Shown: piece after piece, positions 25,430 through 37,790 of the stretch
How positions within the stretch are numbered: the first letter of the stretch is position 1
Layout of the letters: each line of letters begins with the position of its first letter
Notes under the pieces: model-generated
The model's database searches: none
Seen by the model: the letters and a program-made list of their open reading frames with translations, nothing else
What the model was told of the DNA's origin: nothing
Assembly: GCA_963082975.1 (NCBI GenBank)
Contig: OY720346.1
Location: 21,322,720-21,386,719 of the forward strand
DNA from: Labia minor
Taxonomy: Eukaryota > Arthropoda > Insecta > Dermaptera > Spongiphoridae
Length of the DNA stretch: 64,000 nt
Direction of reading: 5' to 3'
Translations under genes and position numbers: made by a program

Positions 25430-27035
25430 TATCAAATCTCGCTAAGAACATACAATATTTTTGTACACAAATTATTCAGAGTATTGGCTAAGCGTATCAC
25501 TCACAATCAGTTTATATTGAAATTTATATAAATTAACAAAGTAAAAATTTTTATTTGTTTAAATTTTATTATAATGAATCAAAAAAAATTAAATATATAG
25601 ATCACATGATTAAGAGAAGCAAAAAACTTGACAGAAAATAACTGTTGGATGGAGGTCGGACATGACAGAAACTGTAAGCGAAATCTTCATATTGCGACTA
25701 ATAATTTTCAAATCCCCTAGCACCACAGAATTAGATAAGTTTCTTTTAAGGGAGGAAATTAACTATGATCTAAAAAAATTAATAAATGATCTTAATAATA
25801 AAAAAACAAATAAATCAATTAATTTAAATTAATACTATTTATGAATGTATATATTGGTAATTTATCTATAGTTTTATACCGTTAATTTTTATAAATTGTC
25901 TCAAGTCTCTATTTTTGCATTTTCTCAAGTTTCATTATAATTAAAAATATTCAATAATAATCTAGCAATGAAAATAAAAAACCAAAATGTAATGATCAAG
26001 AAATATTATACTCTATTTCACTATTATATCATATACAATACTTAAGAACCATAGGCGGAGGAAATATTAGATCTCATTGCTGGTTCAGGCCAAATCGAAC
26101 AACATTAATTAAGATATTTTCATTATGACAGATATTAGGAAAAAAACCGCTAATGCAATATTTCTGTTCACTAATTATTTGTAGACTTTAGTAAAACATA
26201 GGCATGACTCAATAGATTCGGATAAACTTTTTCAAATTTTGATCTTCAAATTTGTCTTGAAGATAGTAAAAAAAGAGTAAGATGCGGAAATCAATTGTAA
26301 AATATTAGGTTACCCAGATGACTTAAATATAATAGGAGATTCGGCAATTGCAATTACAAACAGCGAGGAAAAATTAATGGAGGTTTGAAATTAATAGTGA
26401 TAAGAAAAAATATTTAGTAACAAAGAGGAAGAGTATTAACATACAAAATCTTAATATACAAAATGTAAAATTTGAATATGTAGAAAAATTGAATGTAATC
26501 ACGAAGGATAATAATATTTGAGAAGAATTTAAATCGGGGTTGCAATCGGGAGACGCCTGTTATCTTGCAATAAAGAGGCTTATCTCATCAAAATTATTAT
26601 CAAAGGGAATATATAAAAAAATTATTTTCCTGTTGCATTATATGGGTGGGAGGCATGGTCTATGACCCTTGGAGATGAGAGTAGATTCAGAGTATTTGAG
26701 AATAGGATTCTTCCCTGCATTTATTGGCCAAAGAAAGATGAGGTCACCGGGGAATGGGAGAGACTGCAGAACAAGAAATTGCATGGTCTCTCTGCATCTT
26801 CAGAAATAGTTAGGGTTATAAAAGGGAAAAAGCTGCGATAGGCAGGGCACGTGGCTAGAATGGGAGAGGAAAAGGATATTGGTGGGGAGACCGATTGGAA
26901 AACGTCCGCTTGGAAAACCAATGACGTGTGGGAAGGGACGTAAGAGAGATGGAACAAGGGCTCAGGATAAGGACACTTGGAGAAATGTGGTTGTTGCGGC
27001 TAAGAACTTTCGAGTATCTTTGAGCCACATAGGTA
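25430..27035 (+). pseudogene. LINE family 1 reverse-transcriptase remnant inside Helitron B
   Basis: Pieces in order: ISLRTYNIF...LFRVLAKRIT (about 25437-25500, RT finger region, tentative), then FRPNRTTL (about 26090), LFTNYL and DSIDSDKLFQILI (about 26180-26250, palm motif A region). Then GYPDDLNIIGDSAIAI (about 26315; the YADD box reads YPDD), IQNVKFEYVEKL, YMGGRHGL-like and VFENRILPCIYWPKKDEVTG (about 26690-26750). The end is RWAGHVARM-like sequence and a short TAGATAGATA tail at 27029-27045. Frames change repeatedly. The strongly conserved order shows descent from a LINE RT; the protein is dead. Confidence 0.8.
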
Positions 27036-27204
27036 GATAGATATAACATATACAATAATAATATATATAATTAATATAGTGATTAAATTAAAATATATTT
27101 TTTAAATAAGAACACAAAAAGAAATGAATGTTTTATGTAATATACTGATTGAAACAAAATGGATGAAAACCTTTTACTACTTTCAACCACCAAATACTAT
27201 GTAC

Positions 27205-27274
27205 CACTCGGGGGTACAGGGGGCGGAGCCCCCGTCTAGGTGTGAAGAGCGCCGAAGGCGCTCTGAGCAGCTAG
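27205..27274 (+). other. Helitron 3' terminus with stacked hairpins
   Basis: Within 70 nt there are three potential hairpins. GTACC...GGTAC lies near 27201-27217. GGGGGC-GGA-GCCCCC lies at 27219-27233. The terminal GAGCGCC-GAA-GGCGCTC lies at 27247-27263, seven nt before CTAG. The last is the expected Helitron termination hairpin; the others are extra. Confidence 0.75.
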
Positions 27275-28608
27275 TAAATATATAAAAGTATAATAAATAT
27301 TACTTTAATAAAAATTAATCGTACTTCTATGAGGGACTAGCAGTTCATTGGTAATCGTTCGTATTTACTATTTTATTTAGTTTTTATTTCATAAAGAAAT
27401 ATTTTATAGTAATTGAAAGAGAAAATTTTGCCAGGAAGCCCCAATATCCCTCTCAGATTCTGTAAACCCTATTCAAAGCTCCATAAAGGGTCAATCTGGA
27501 CTCCGTGGGAACCTCTGATCTTTGAACATATACAATTATGTAACTATATATTTAAATTTAATTACACATATACATATATTTTGAAATTACAAAATCGTGA
27601 CTGTGCATTTTTTTTAAATTTACCTTGAGTTTATAAAAAAACAAAACAATTTATTAACTTATAAATTAGTAATTCATAATTATCTTAGCTCAGATCGGAA
27701 AAGAAAATTTGGTGAGAAGCAGAAGAATAGGAAATAAATAAAGAAGACATAAATTAGAAGTAATTGGAGAAGTGTGGTTTCTGCTAACAAGAACTTTTGA
27801 ATCAGTAGCACTAACTATTTATTAGTTAATTTGATTAAATTTAACCAGGATTAATATTTAGGATATAAATAAAATATTTAATTACTTTTAGATATTGAAG
27901 ATTTAAATAAAAAAACAATTTACAAGTAAACCCGACTTGTGTTCAAAATAAGATTTGTCTGCCATTTGGCTCTCGGTTACCCAGGGAACTGGAAAGGAGG
28001 AATCCACTTTCAAGGATTCGTTGGCCTGTGTATGTATGCAACCCGCGCGAGAGCCCCCTACCCATATGTCACTGTTTGCAACCTTTTATCTTTGGCGACT
28101 TATGCTCATAAATTTAAAGACCAAAAGGTATAAGTTATTTTTCATTCAAATTATCAAATACATAAAAAAAATATTGCCGAATAAAAATATTCTATTTTCA
28201 TAATATTCAAAAATAAATTCAAATATTATATAGACAAATTTTTAAATCAGGAAATAAATAAAACAATTTTTATTTATCTTTTCAATGATTGAAACCAATA
28301 CGGATTCAATGAATTAATCTAGTGAAATATTTAATTATTTGATTGTTGTTTAAAATGTGTTAAATAAATCAAAGAACCTATTGATTGTTTAATTATTGTG
28401 AGAGTTTAGATTTTTTAAAAGCTAATTAAAAGTTAATTATTTTTTACAAATTATATTTTAAAAGTTTAATTTATCGAGAATTTTTTTTTAGAAAATTTTA
28501 ATAAATATTTAAATTATTGATTTTAGAGTTAATTCCTAGCTATTTTAGTCATTATAAAATCAAAGAAAAATTTAAATTTAAAATTATAATATCTATAAAT
28601 ATAGTATA
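27275..28608. other. Spacer between two inverted Helitron chimeras; one unique GC island
   Basis: Apart from the LINE scrap at 27690-27805, it is AT-rich. The stretch 27940-28110 is GC-balanced and open on two plus-strand frames (64 and 82 codons). No domain or codon pattern persuades me it is coding. Confidence 0.5.
27690..27805 (+). pseudogene. LINE family 1, short 3' fragment
   Basis: The words GGAGAAGTGTGGTT-CTGCTAA and AAGAACTTTTGA match the 3' end of the family (compare 44452-44480 and 58050-58085). The rest is too decayed to align. Confidence 0.55.
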
Positions 28609-29390
28609 CTAGCTGCTCTTCACACCTAGACGGGGGCTCCGCCCCCTGTACCCCGGAAGGGTACATAGTATTTGGTTGAAAGTAGTAAAAGGTTTTCATC
28701 CATTTTGTTTCAATCAGTATATTACATAAAACATTCATTCTTTTTGTGTCCTTATTTAAAATATATTTTAATTTAATCAGTAAATTAATTATATATATAA
28801 TTATTGTATATGTTATATCTATGTGGCTCATCGATACTCGAAAGTTCTTGGCCGCAACAACTACATTTCTCCAAGTGTCCCTATCCTGAGCCCTTGTCCC
28901 ATCTCTCTTACCTCCCTAATTACGCGTCCTTGGTCTTCAAAGCGGACGTTTTTCGATCGGTCTCCCCACCAATATATTTTTCCTCACCCATTCTAGCCAC
29001 GTGCCCTGCCTATCAGAGCGTTTTCGCTTTTATAACCCTAACTATTTCTGGATATGCATTGAGGTCATGCAATTTCTCGTTATGAAGTCTCCGCCACTCT
29101 TTCTTTACTACCTTCAAGAGAAATTTGAAGATCAAAATTTGAACGAGTTTATCCGGATCTATTGAGTCACATAAGTATGTTTTACTAAAGTTTACAAATA
29201 ATTAGTGAACAGAAATAATGAATTCGCGATTTTTTTTTCTAATATCTGTCATAATGAAAATATCTTAATAAATGTTGATCGATTTGGCCTGAATCCGCAT
29301 TGATATCCTCCTAATATTTCCTAATATGGTTCTTAAGTATTGTATATGTTATAATAGAGTATAATTTTTCTTGATCATTTCATTTTGATA
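28609..29390 (-). mobile_element. Helitron/LINE chimera, copy C (5'-truncated)
   Basis: On the minus strand it ends in CAGCTAG at 28609, followed by T. Sequence 28625-28830 matches the 3' part of Helitron B, including GGGGGCTCCGCCCCC. From 28830 to 29390 it matches the LINE part of B, with a deletion around 29095. The similarity stops at about 29390 without a TC start. The terminal GAGCGCC...GGCGCTC hairpin is missing: 18 nt have been lost between two GAG words. This copy faces copy B tail to tail, 1.3 kb apart. Confidence 0.8.
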
Positions 29391-29879
29391 GTTAATGCCT
29401 TTTAATTAGATATAATCCAATCAAATTTTTCATTTAATTTCTCAATTAAAAATAAATGTCTTGGTGTTGGTCAATTTATTATTAATATGGTAATTTAAAC
29501 ATAGTTTAATTAAGGATAAGATGAATCGATAGTATGAGGCATTTATTTATCTGTATTTAAATAAATATAATTGGGTTAGGTTAGATACGATTGGAAAGGC
29601 ACCTTTGATAGACATTCAAATACAATCAACAAAAATAAAAAAAAAATTTATACAAAAAAAAATGTACAAAAGAAAATAATGTAAATTTGCACAGCTATGA
29701 TTCTGTCATCTCATAAATATTAAAGAGTGAAATTTCAAAGTTTTTAGAAAAAAATTTGACTCAAATATTCGCAGTTTTTCCCTATGACTTCTTGTTCTTT
29801 ATCTATCATAGATCTCATTTTCAAATCACTTCTGTTCTTTAGAGACGAATAACACCAACACCTCATTTTTGCTGCCCTC
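29391..29879. other. AT-rich DNA without recognised feature
   Basis: A short GGTTAGGTTAG word lies at 29576-29587. Nothing else was found. Confidence 0.55.
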
Positions 29880-30307
29880 TTTTGAACAAAATTTCTTGGC
29901 ATTAAGAAAATCCTTTAGCTACCGTTCCGACTGATATGCTCGATGCGGCAAAATATCCCAACCATTTTACGCAATTTTTTTTCTAAAGGGGTTGTCGAGC
30001 GTTTCGATTAATGAAATATGACTTTTCAGTATTTAGTCAGTTCTGGACGACGCTTCATTTTAATTGCATCGACTTCGACAGTTGGCGACAGTAAATTGAG
30101 CCGTAAGGAGCAGCTCATGATACATGATTTAGTCAATTTTTGCGGTGGGGTGTCTACCGAGATAAGGTTCATCTTTAACATCAAAATTTCCAAAACGAAA
30201 GCGACCGAACCACTTTTTACATGTTGGTAATTGTACTGTGTGGGGATCGTAAACTGCACAAATTTGCTTCTTCAATCGATCTCTCTCGATTATAAAATGA
30301 GTAACAT
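29880..30307 (-). pseudogene. mariner transposase, N-terminal fragment
   Basis: On the minus strand ICAVYDPHTVQLPTCKKWFG (about 30270-30200) followed by RFRFGNFDVKDEPYLGRHP matches the first helix-turn-helix and linker of SETMAR-like mariners (family pattern TCRKWF-RFRSGDFD-KD-PRSGRP). The rest toward 29880 is frameshifted and only loosely mariner-like. No terminal inverted repeats were found, and a hAT-like end abuts it at 30308. Confidence 0.75.
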
Positions 30308-30335
30308 CAGTGATTCTCAACCTGTGAGCGCGTGA
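30308..30335 (+). mobile_element. hAT-like terminus fragment
   Basis: CAGTGATTCTCAACCTGTGA is very like the terminal inverted repeat of Charlie/Buster hAT elements (CAGTGGTTCTCAACC). It breaks the mariner fragment. No matching right end was seen in the next kilobases. Confidence 0.5.
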
Positions 30336-30339
30336 CAAT

Positions 30340-33260
30340 ATCCAAGAAAAAAAATATTATTTAGAAAAGTTGGTTAAATGACTGAATGAAAAGGACACAT
30401 ACACAATTTGTTATTTATACATGTTTTTTATATTTAGTTTTATATATTCTCGATTTATTATTTATTTCATTAATAATATAGTTGATAAAACTTCCTCAAT
30501 CTGGATTATTTATTCTTATTTTAATCTTTTATAGTATAGTATCTATTAATTTAATAATATTAACTTTTCTTACAATAATTTTATATCAGAATTAAGTTTG
30601 TTCACTGAATAGGAATGAATTGAAAGGTTGAATCATGACACATTTCATTTCAATCTAATTTATTTTAGTCGATACTCTATCTAATATAAGTAAAGTGTAT
30701 TAAAAAGAGTATATATACCATATATTCTATATATATTCTCTTACGGCGTGCACTCACCCCCTGGTATTAAAATTTACTTAGAGTTACTTAATAAAACATA
30801 TAAATGAATAGTATGAATTTATAGATATTATATGTAAGATTTCATCAAGATCAATATTTTATATTTTTTTTTATTAATTTACCTTAATGCGAAGGTGAAG
30901 AATGATGAGAAATAATGATTTAATTTCATTAATGCAGAACACAAAATCATATTTAAAAAATAAGAACCGATATATACAATATTCGTATATGTCATGATTA
31001 TAAATACCACAAAGCAACTGAAATTTTTTTTATTTTATAAATAAAATAAAAATTATCTATGCACATTTTATTATTTATAAAAGAAAATTCATCTTAAAAA
31101 TATTATTAAATAATTCTATGGAAAATATTTTTTATAACAGATAAGCTTTCAAGAAGAGTTTCTCATAACCCCCACCATCAAAAAAATGTATTACTTTCTT
31201 CATCTAACAATTGTTGTTGTAATTACAAAGAATATTTATAAGTAAAACTAAAAACAAAACTGTTTACCTTGAATGTTTGCCATATATTCATCCATTTTGA
31301 TTTTAATTCTAATTTGTAAGCAACACAAGTCGTTCCTGTCAGGCTTAGTTTAACATGGAATTTTGTAATGGAATAAAGTTTGAAATAGCCCTAAACATCC
31401 CTTGCAATCCATTCATACTTCAAAATCATTTAAGTGTAAATTTAAAATAAATAAAAAAAAATTGTAATTAATATTAATTAATGTTATAATAATAAAAATA
31501 TTCCAAATATTAATGTATAACAAAATTTAATTAAATCCTCATCCTTGTTTTTAATAACTAATGTGTAATAATGATTTTGTTAATATATTAATATATACAG
31601 GATCAGTTGAGAATTTATCTGTATTTCAAAAGTATTTATTCAAATGAAACAAAATATAAATACAATGTATAATATCTTTAATATCTTTTGTTACACCTAT
31701 TTCTATAAAAACAAAATCAATTTTTATGTTACGAAATTAATTTTTACAGTAGTAAAATAAATAAATTAGATACAATTTTTCTTTATATAATTGTTTTGAG
31801 TTAATAATATAAGTACTAACAACTACTAAATAACTTACTATGTATATATGTATATATAAACATTCTAGAATATAAATTATTTTAATAAATTTTTCATCTT
31901 TAGATTTATTTAATGATCTATATATATATATATGTATATATATATACATATATATATATATATAAGTATATATATAAACCTCTTTTGAGAGTAATGTTAA
32001 ATTTTATAGAATGTAAATTTTAGATTGCACATTTTAAGTCTAATAAAAAAAATGAAATATTATTTTAACGATCTCTTCTCCCTGTTGAGTTGATATTACC
32101 TTTATTTCTATTTAACAGTCTTTTTATATTGCAATAAACATAAACATTTCAAATTTTATATAGAGTTGTATAGGTGTATATAAATATAGAAAAAGGGGTG
32201 TTATTTTTGATTTCTTTATAGTTTATCAAAAGATATTTAAATTTTAGAGTTTAAGAGAAAAAGTTGTTGAAACTCTCTTTTCAGATTTGTGATTACTAGA
32301 TTAAATTATAATAAGATGTATTAAGGAGTGTTTTCAAGGTAATAGATAACAAGGCAAAGAAGATAAATTTACTGTAAAGAAATAAATAAGTTTCTTATCG
32401 AACCACGTTCATTTCCAGCAGGTAAAAATTGAAAGAAATCTCCAAAATACAAGTGCCATTAAAAATCCATTTTTATATCTTTTATATAACCCATTTATGT
32501 ATATATTATATATAACTTATACCGTCTAGATAGAATGGTTGGCTTACAAAATTCCAATTATCCTGCAGTGCAAATTTCAGAATAATTTTCTAAATTAATT
32601 AACAGTAATCGTAGAATATGCAGGGAAACATTGAATCTGTATATATATATATATTAGCGAGTTATATCCTTCTCATAATTTCCATTTGGGCTCTTTTAAA
32701 CCGGATGATCTGGTTTTGGATTCTGGATCTGAATGAATTATTATTAATACATATATATATATATATAAAATTTAAGGTTAATTAAATTTCATAGAATTTA
32801 AAGCTGAGCATCTCTACAAGATTAAGGTTCTGAAAAGCTTTCATAATATATTTCTACGTTAGAGACAAGTCCAAAAAATAAAAATGTGGAGAATTAATGT
32901 TTGTTTAATACATTCATTATTAAACAACATATTCAGAAGTTAATAACAAGGCTGTCTGACCTTTAAAAAAAAGGAAAGCACCAAGTAAATCCTTTAATAG
33001 CTAAGTAGGATATTATTTATTCCATTAAAATTAAAAAAAAAATAAATAAATACGAATGGAGTTCTATTAAGAGTGTATTTTTAAATGAAGTAGTTGAATT
33101 TGGCTTGAAATGAAAAAAAGTAATAATCAAATCAATTAAAACTATATTTTCTATGTGAAAGAACTTTTGGTTATAAAAATATTAAAGGATAGTGTAAATA
33201 AAGGTTTTTATTATAATATTTTTTTTTAAATTAGAATATTTTTTGCTAGATGTAAAAATT
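30340..33260. other. Gene-free AT-rich stretch
   Basis: It contains a long mixed (TA)n region at 31915-31975 with GTATATATATATACATATAT-type palindromes and another at 32638-32655. Nothing else is recognised. Confidence 0.6.
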
Positions 33261-33267
33261 ATTTTAA

Positions 33268-33901
33268 AATAAGTTGACCTGTGGCCAGGTCCGAACCGAC
33301 CAACGGTTTGAAGTAAATTAATTTCCAGCTACAGAAACAATTTCAAATAATTTTAATGTCTATTAATGTAATAAAAAACAGATATGGATACATAAATAAT
33401 AAATATAAACATTTTTAATTTTATTTTATTTATAATATATATGCAAGACAAGGCTGTGACGTCATGAATGGCTGGATGACATCATATAATTTTAAATCAA
33501 GAAAAAACTAATAAATATGATTTTTCTCGAGGATAAAACCAATACAAAGTGCATGATTCGTGGTGATATGTAAAAAATCTCCTCATGTGAAATTTGGTGT
33601 GAAAATAACCCTTCCCTTCCTATCGTCGATCGCTAATACTACCACTTCCGGTTTCCGGATTTGCACCAAAAGTTGATCAATTCATCCCACTGATGCATTA
33701 AGTAAATATACCAAATTTCATCAAAATCGGTTGGGCCGTTCAGGCTGTACACATCTATACGGACGGACGGACGGACAGACATCATGCTAAAAATACTTTT
33801 TTCTGTTAAGAAAATGCATGATTCGTGGAGATATGTAAAAATCTCCACATGTGAAATTTGGTGTGAAAACAATACCTCCCTTACTATCGTCGGTCGGTAA
33901 A
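33268..33901 (+). repeat. Dispersed repeat family P, copy 1 (full)
   Basis: It starts AAGTTGACCTGTGGCC and ends near CGTCGGTCGGTAA. It contains two direct copies of a block of about 85 bp (about 33550-33640 and 33818-33901), each with ATGATTCGTGG-GATATGTAAA and GTGAAATTTGGTGTGAAAA. Between them lie ACCAAATTTCATCAAAATCG and a (GGAC)n run (33760-33780). GAACCGACC-ACGG near the start and its inverse near the end suggest inverted subterminal repeats. No protein is coded. Other copies: 34698-35135 and 54998-55606. Confidence 0.9.
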
Positions 33902-34697
33902 AATTATAAGAATAATTCATGGTGAATATATTTAATTTATTTATTTATACAATAAGATTGATTTAATGTCAAAAGTAGAGAAGTAAAAACAGATTTAAAT
34001 AAAATATTCAAGTAAAAAGATAGATATAATTTTTCTTTTTCAATTTTAAAGTAAAGTTAATAAATTATATTTTCTGATTGAGTTCCAGACTTTTTGTCTC
34101 GTTCTCATTTTGAACATACTTATTGATTATGCTGTAGAGTTGTTTTTTAAGCAGCCCCTCTCAAGTGCTCAGAGATACTAATGACGCTAGTAATTATACA
34201 ACTATCGAGAGAAAACAGTGCCAGTAGAGAGTCTCTAATCACAATCTGACAGAACAACGCTTTCAGTTTATAATCAGCATTCGATACGATATGTTACAAA
34301 TGCCTTACGAGTGGGGGAGTGCTCATTGAAAAGCAAGAGGACAAATATATACGTAGATAATGGCTGATTTACATTGTCATCTACTTAAATATTTATAAAA
34401 AGAAGATAAATATATGATTAAAGTTTAAATTTAAATGAAATGATTAAATCAAATTAATTTTTAATTAATTTCAGTTATTAAATAATATTTATTTTTTTCA
34501 ATTAAAATTAATAAATTGTATTTCATGAAATTTTTGTTTTTTTCTTTATTATTGGATTTAGGGAAATTAAAGTTGGGTGGTGTAAGTTAGCATCAATATT
34601 CTAGATAAAATAGCAAAAGATCATCTTCTTTTCTAGATGGTTAAACATTTCTAAACCTTTAAGGATGTTAAAATATTATATATAACTATTATAAAAA
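33902..34697. other. Spacer between two repeat-P copies
   Basis: A GC-balanced unique patch lies at 34085-34330; the rest is AT-rich. No frame or element was recognised. Confidence 0.5.
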
Positions 34698-35135
34698 ATA
34701 AGTTGACCTGTGGCCATGTCCGAACCGACCGACGGTTTGAAGTAAATTAATTTCCAGCTACAGAAACAATTTCAAATAATTTTAATATATCTATTAATGC
34801 AATAAAAAACAGATATGGATATAACATAAATAATTTTAATTTTATTTTATTTATAATATATATGTAAGACCAGGCTGTGACGTCATGAATGGCTGGAAGA
34901 CGTCATATAATTTTAAATTAAGAAAAAACTAATAAAGATGATTTTTCTCGAGGATAAAACCAATACAAAGTGCATGATTCGTGGTGATATGTAAAAAATC
35001 TCCTCATGTGAAATTTGGTGTGAAAATAACCCTTCCCTTCCTATCGTCGATCGCTAATACTACCACTTCCGGTTTCCAGATTTGCACCAAAAGTTGATCA
35101 ATTCATCATACTGATGCATTAAGTAAATATATCAA
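34698..35135 (+). repeat. Dispersed repeat family P, copy 2 (3'-truncated)
   Basis: It matches copy 1 closely from its start up to the block before ACCAAATTTCATC, then stops at about 35135. It lacks the (GGAC)n run and the second 85-bp block. It lies 0.8 kb downstream of copy 1 in the same orientation. Confidence 0.9.
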
Positions 35136-36810
35136 AAATGGATGTAATTAGCTCTCAGGATAATTATATGTATATATGTATATATATCCTAATATAGAGA
35201 GAACATATTTTAACCATAGTTTCTATTTAATACTTATATATATGTTACAGTAAATGTACACTCTTGGGAAATGTAGGCTTTTATCATTGAATGTGTGCAT
35301 ATAGAAATTAAGTAATGGACCAAATATTATTTATTTGAACAAGAATTGCTATTGTGACACTTTTGCACAATATTCCAGCATTTTCACAACTGTAATTTTT
35401 GAGGAACATATTCTTTTGCAGTTGCATCTTTTAAACATTGTCCACTAGTAAGGGGGACTGCATTCCTATAATTTCTCTTACTATTTCTCTACATTTTGAG
35501 GAACATCCTCGTAAAATATAAACTTTTGTTCGCAAGGTTAGGTTGTAAGGTTAGGTCTGCATAAACATAACCTCATAGATCGATTAGTGGCCGTTCCCGA
35601 ATCAATGCTTCGTATGCTCACATTTTTTACCAAAACGGCATGGTCATTGTAAGTTCAGTGTACTTTTCCCTTATTTGAAATCGTAAATGATGGTTGAATG
35701 CACTTTACCTTAATTAATCTTTAATAAAAATTAAAAAAAAATTATTTTTAAGAGAAGGACATATGACCTCGTGAAATAATAAATAATAAATATGTGTATT
35801 CTATTTTATTAGTTCAATTCGGGAAATAAAGGTATTTTAATTGTAAATTTTTCAAAGTAATTTAAAAATTAAAATATAATTGAGAATAACTAATTGTTCT
35901 ATAATATAATCCTGTAACAATATAATTTATAAAATATTTATTAGCTAGTTTCTAAGTTGCGCATTTTAATATGAACATGTTCTCAATGTTCATGTTTTTC
36001 ATTTTGGTTCAGCAGTTGATGAATCTTCCTATATCACATGAAATTAAATTAAAACCCTCCTTCCATATCCCGACTCATTTATTAAGTTATGCACTAACTG
36101 GATGTAATCTAAGAAGGAAGCGCACGCGCATAGTTCTCTGAACTCTGATAAGTAATCTACTCCTTATAAATGATAGTATAATGTTCATGAGCATGATATT
36201 AATCATAGTCGTGTATAAAGTTATGTTCCGTTAATAAAGATCACCAATGAACAAATGTTATAAATTTATTAAGCAACAATATAAATGTTTATTTATTTTT
36301 TTTTATTATTTAGTTGCAGCAGAATCGATCCAATAGAAATTAAAATTGGATTAGAATACTTGGAATAGAAGCCGCCTAATCAATATTACAAGTAATTCTT
36401 AGCTATTTTCATATTTTCTAAAGATCTTTAAAATTGCATCACCGGAAATGGTGTCTTTAATTTTCGAAAATTCTAGGAATAATTTTTTCTTCTTCGTATA
36501 TTAAACTATCCATCGGTTTCAATTATATTTTCAACTGAGTTCGTCAAATTCAATTAGATTGAATTCAGAATCGATATTACTCCCCTCTCTCTAGATTTCC
36601 GCCTTTCTCTTCCTCTCTCTCTCTCATTCTACAGGGTTAGCTGACCTCGAAAAATAGGGACATCGAAACAATCAGAGTAGAAAACCAAGCCAATGTTGAT
36701 GACATCGATTTCTTTAATTACATTTTATAATTTCTTTATTCTAAAAACTAATAATTTTATTACTTAATTTTCATTATTTGATCTTACAACATATTTTCAT
36801 TTATTTAATA
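35136..36810. other. Gene-free stretch
   Basis: It has mixed AT-rich and GC-balanced patches (35540-35650 with GGTTAGGTT words; 36060-36240; 36530-36690 with a CTCT run). No transposon ends or credible frames were seen. Confidence 0.5.
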
Positions 36811-37790
36811 CTAGCTGATCAGAGCGCCTACGGCGCTCTTCTCATCAAGACGGGGGCTCCGCCACCTGTACCCCCGAAGTAATACATAGTATTTCGTTGA
36901 AAGTCTGTATGTAAAAGGTTTTCATCCATTTTGTTGCAATCAGTATATTACATTATATTATCATATCTTTTTGTGTTCTTATATAAAAGATATTTTAATT
37001 TAATCAGTAAATTATATATTACTATTGTATTTGTTATATCAATCTATCTATCCCTGTGGCTCTACGGATCTCGAAAGTAACCCCAAGTCTGAGCTATAAC
37101 CATCCGATATAACTCCTACCCTGTCCCATCTGTCCCACGTCCCTTCCTACATTGCCCACTCACCATGTTCTTGGTCTTCCCAATCACACAGGACGTTGAC
37201 CATTCGGTTTTTCCAAATATATTTCGCCGATCTTTAATCTACCATGACCCCTTCCCATCCCAGCCTTCTCTATTTTATAACCTTAATATCCTTAACTATA
37301 TCTGGAGATGCATAGAGGTCATGCAATTCCTTGTTATGCCATCTCCGCCATACCCCGGTGATCTCATCTTTCTTTGGTCCTTAAATGCTGCAAACAATCC
37401 TAATATCAAATTCTCTAAATCTACTTTCTCCCAAGAACATCGACCACCCATATAATACAACAGGAAAAATAATTATTTTAAATATTTCAATTTTCATCCA
37501 TTTTGATAAAAGTTTTGATGAGTTAAGCCTCTTTACTGTATGTTAACAGACGTTACCCGATTGCGACCTCGATTTAAATTCTTATCCAATATTATTATTC
37601 TTTGTAATTATAGAATCTAAGTATTTAAATTTTTCTACATTTTCAAATTCTACATTTTGTATGTTAAGGCTTTGTGAGTTAATAATGTTTTTCTCTCTTA
37701 CTAAATATTTTGTTTTATCCCTATTAATTTCAATCCCCATCTTATTTCCTGCCTCAATTCCATCATACATTACGTGTATACAAAGTGTCG
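36811..37790 (-). mobile_element. Helitron/LINE chimera, copy D (5'-truncated)
   Basis: On the minus strand it ends GAGCGCCGTAGGCGCTC, TGATCAG, CTAG (36811-36814), then T. The loop differs from copy B (GTA instead of GAA) while the 7-bp stem is kept. The region 36835-37060 matches the Helitron 3' part of B and C. From about 37050 to 37790 it is LINE family 1, including minus-strand GNKMGIEINRDKTKYLV and NIQNVEFENVEKFKYL (37770-37600). Similarity ends near 37790 beside a pair of short direct repeats. No TC start was found. Confidence 0.8.

Larger units (their letters stand above)
23992..27274 (+). mobile_element. Non-autonomous Helitron carrying LINE sequence (copy B, complete)
   Basis: The 5' end is TCTTCTATATATATAAAAAA preceded by A, followed by a (GTCT)n tract at 24109-24139 and a segment (TAGACTCAGAATTGGCTGAA) typical of arthropod Helitron 5' regions. 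The 3' end has the hairpin GAGCGCCGAAGGCGCTC (27247-27263), then TGAGCAG and CTAG (27271-27274), followed by T. Insertion between A and T without target duplication fits Helitrons. No Rep or helicase domain is present. From about 25430 to 27035 the interior is a LINE reverse-transcriptase remnant. Two shorter copies with the same LINE/3'-end junction are at 28609-29390 and 36811-37790. Confidence 0.8.

Noticed and set aside
29576-29590. Interstitial insect telomere repeat (TTAGG)n
   Set aside because: Only two units occur here (similar at 2336-2346 and 35536-35565). GGTTAGGTTAG is common in arthropod DNA and does not form an array.
33639-33920. 93-codon minus-strand frame as a gene
   Set aside because: It lies entirely inside repeat P and reads its (GGAC)n run as RPSVR. 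The other copies do not keep it open.
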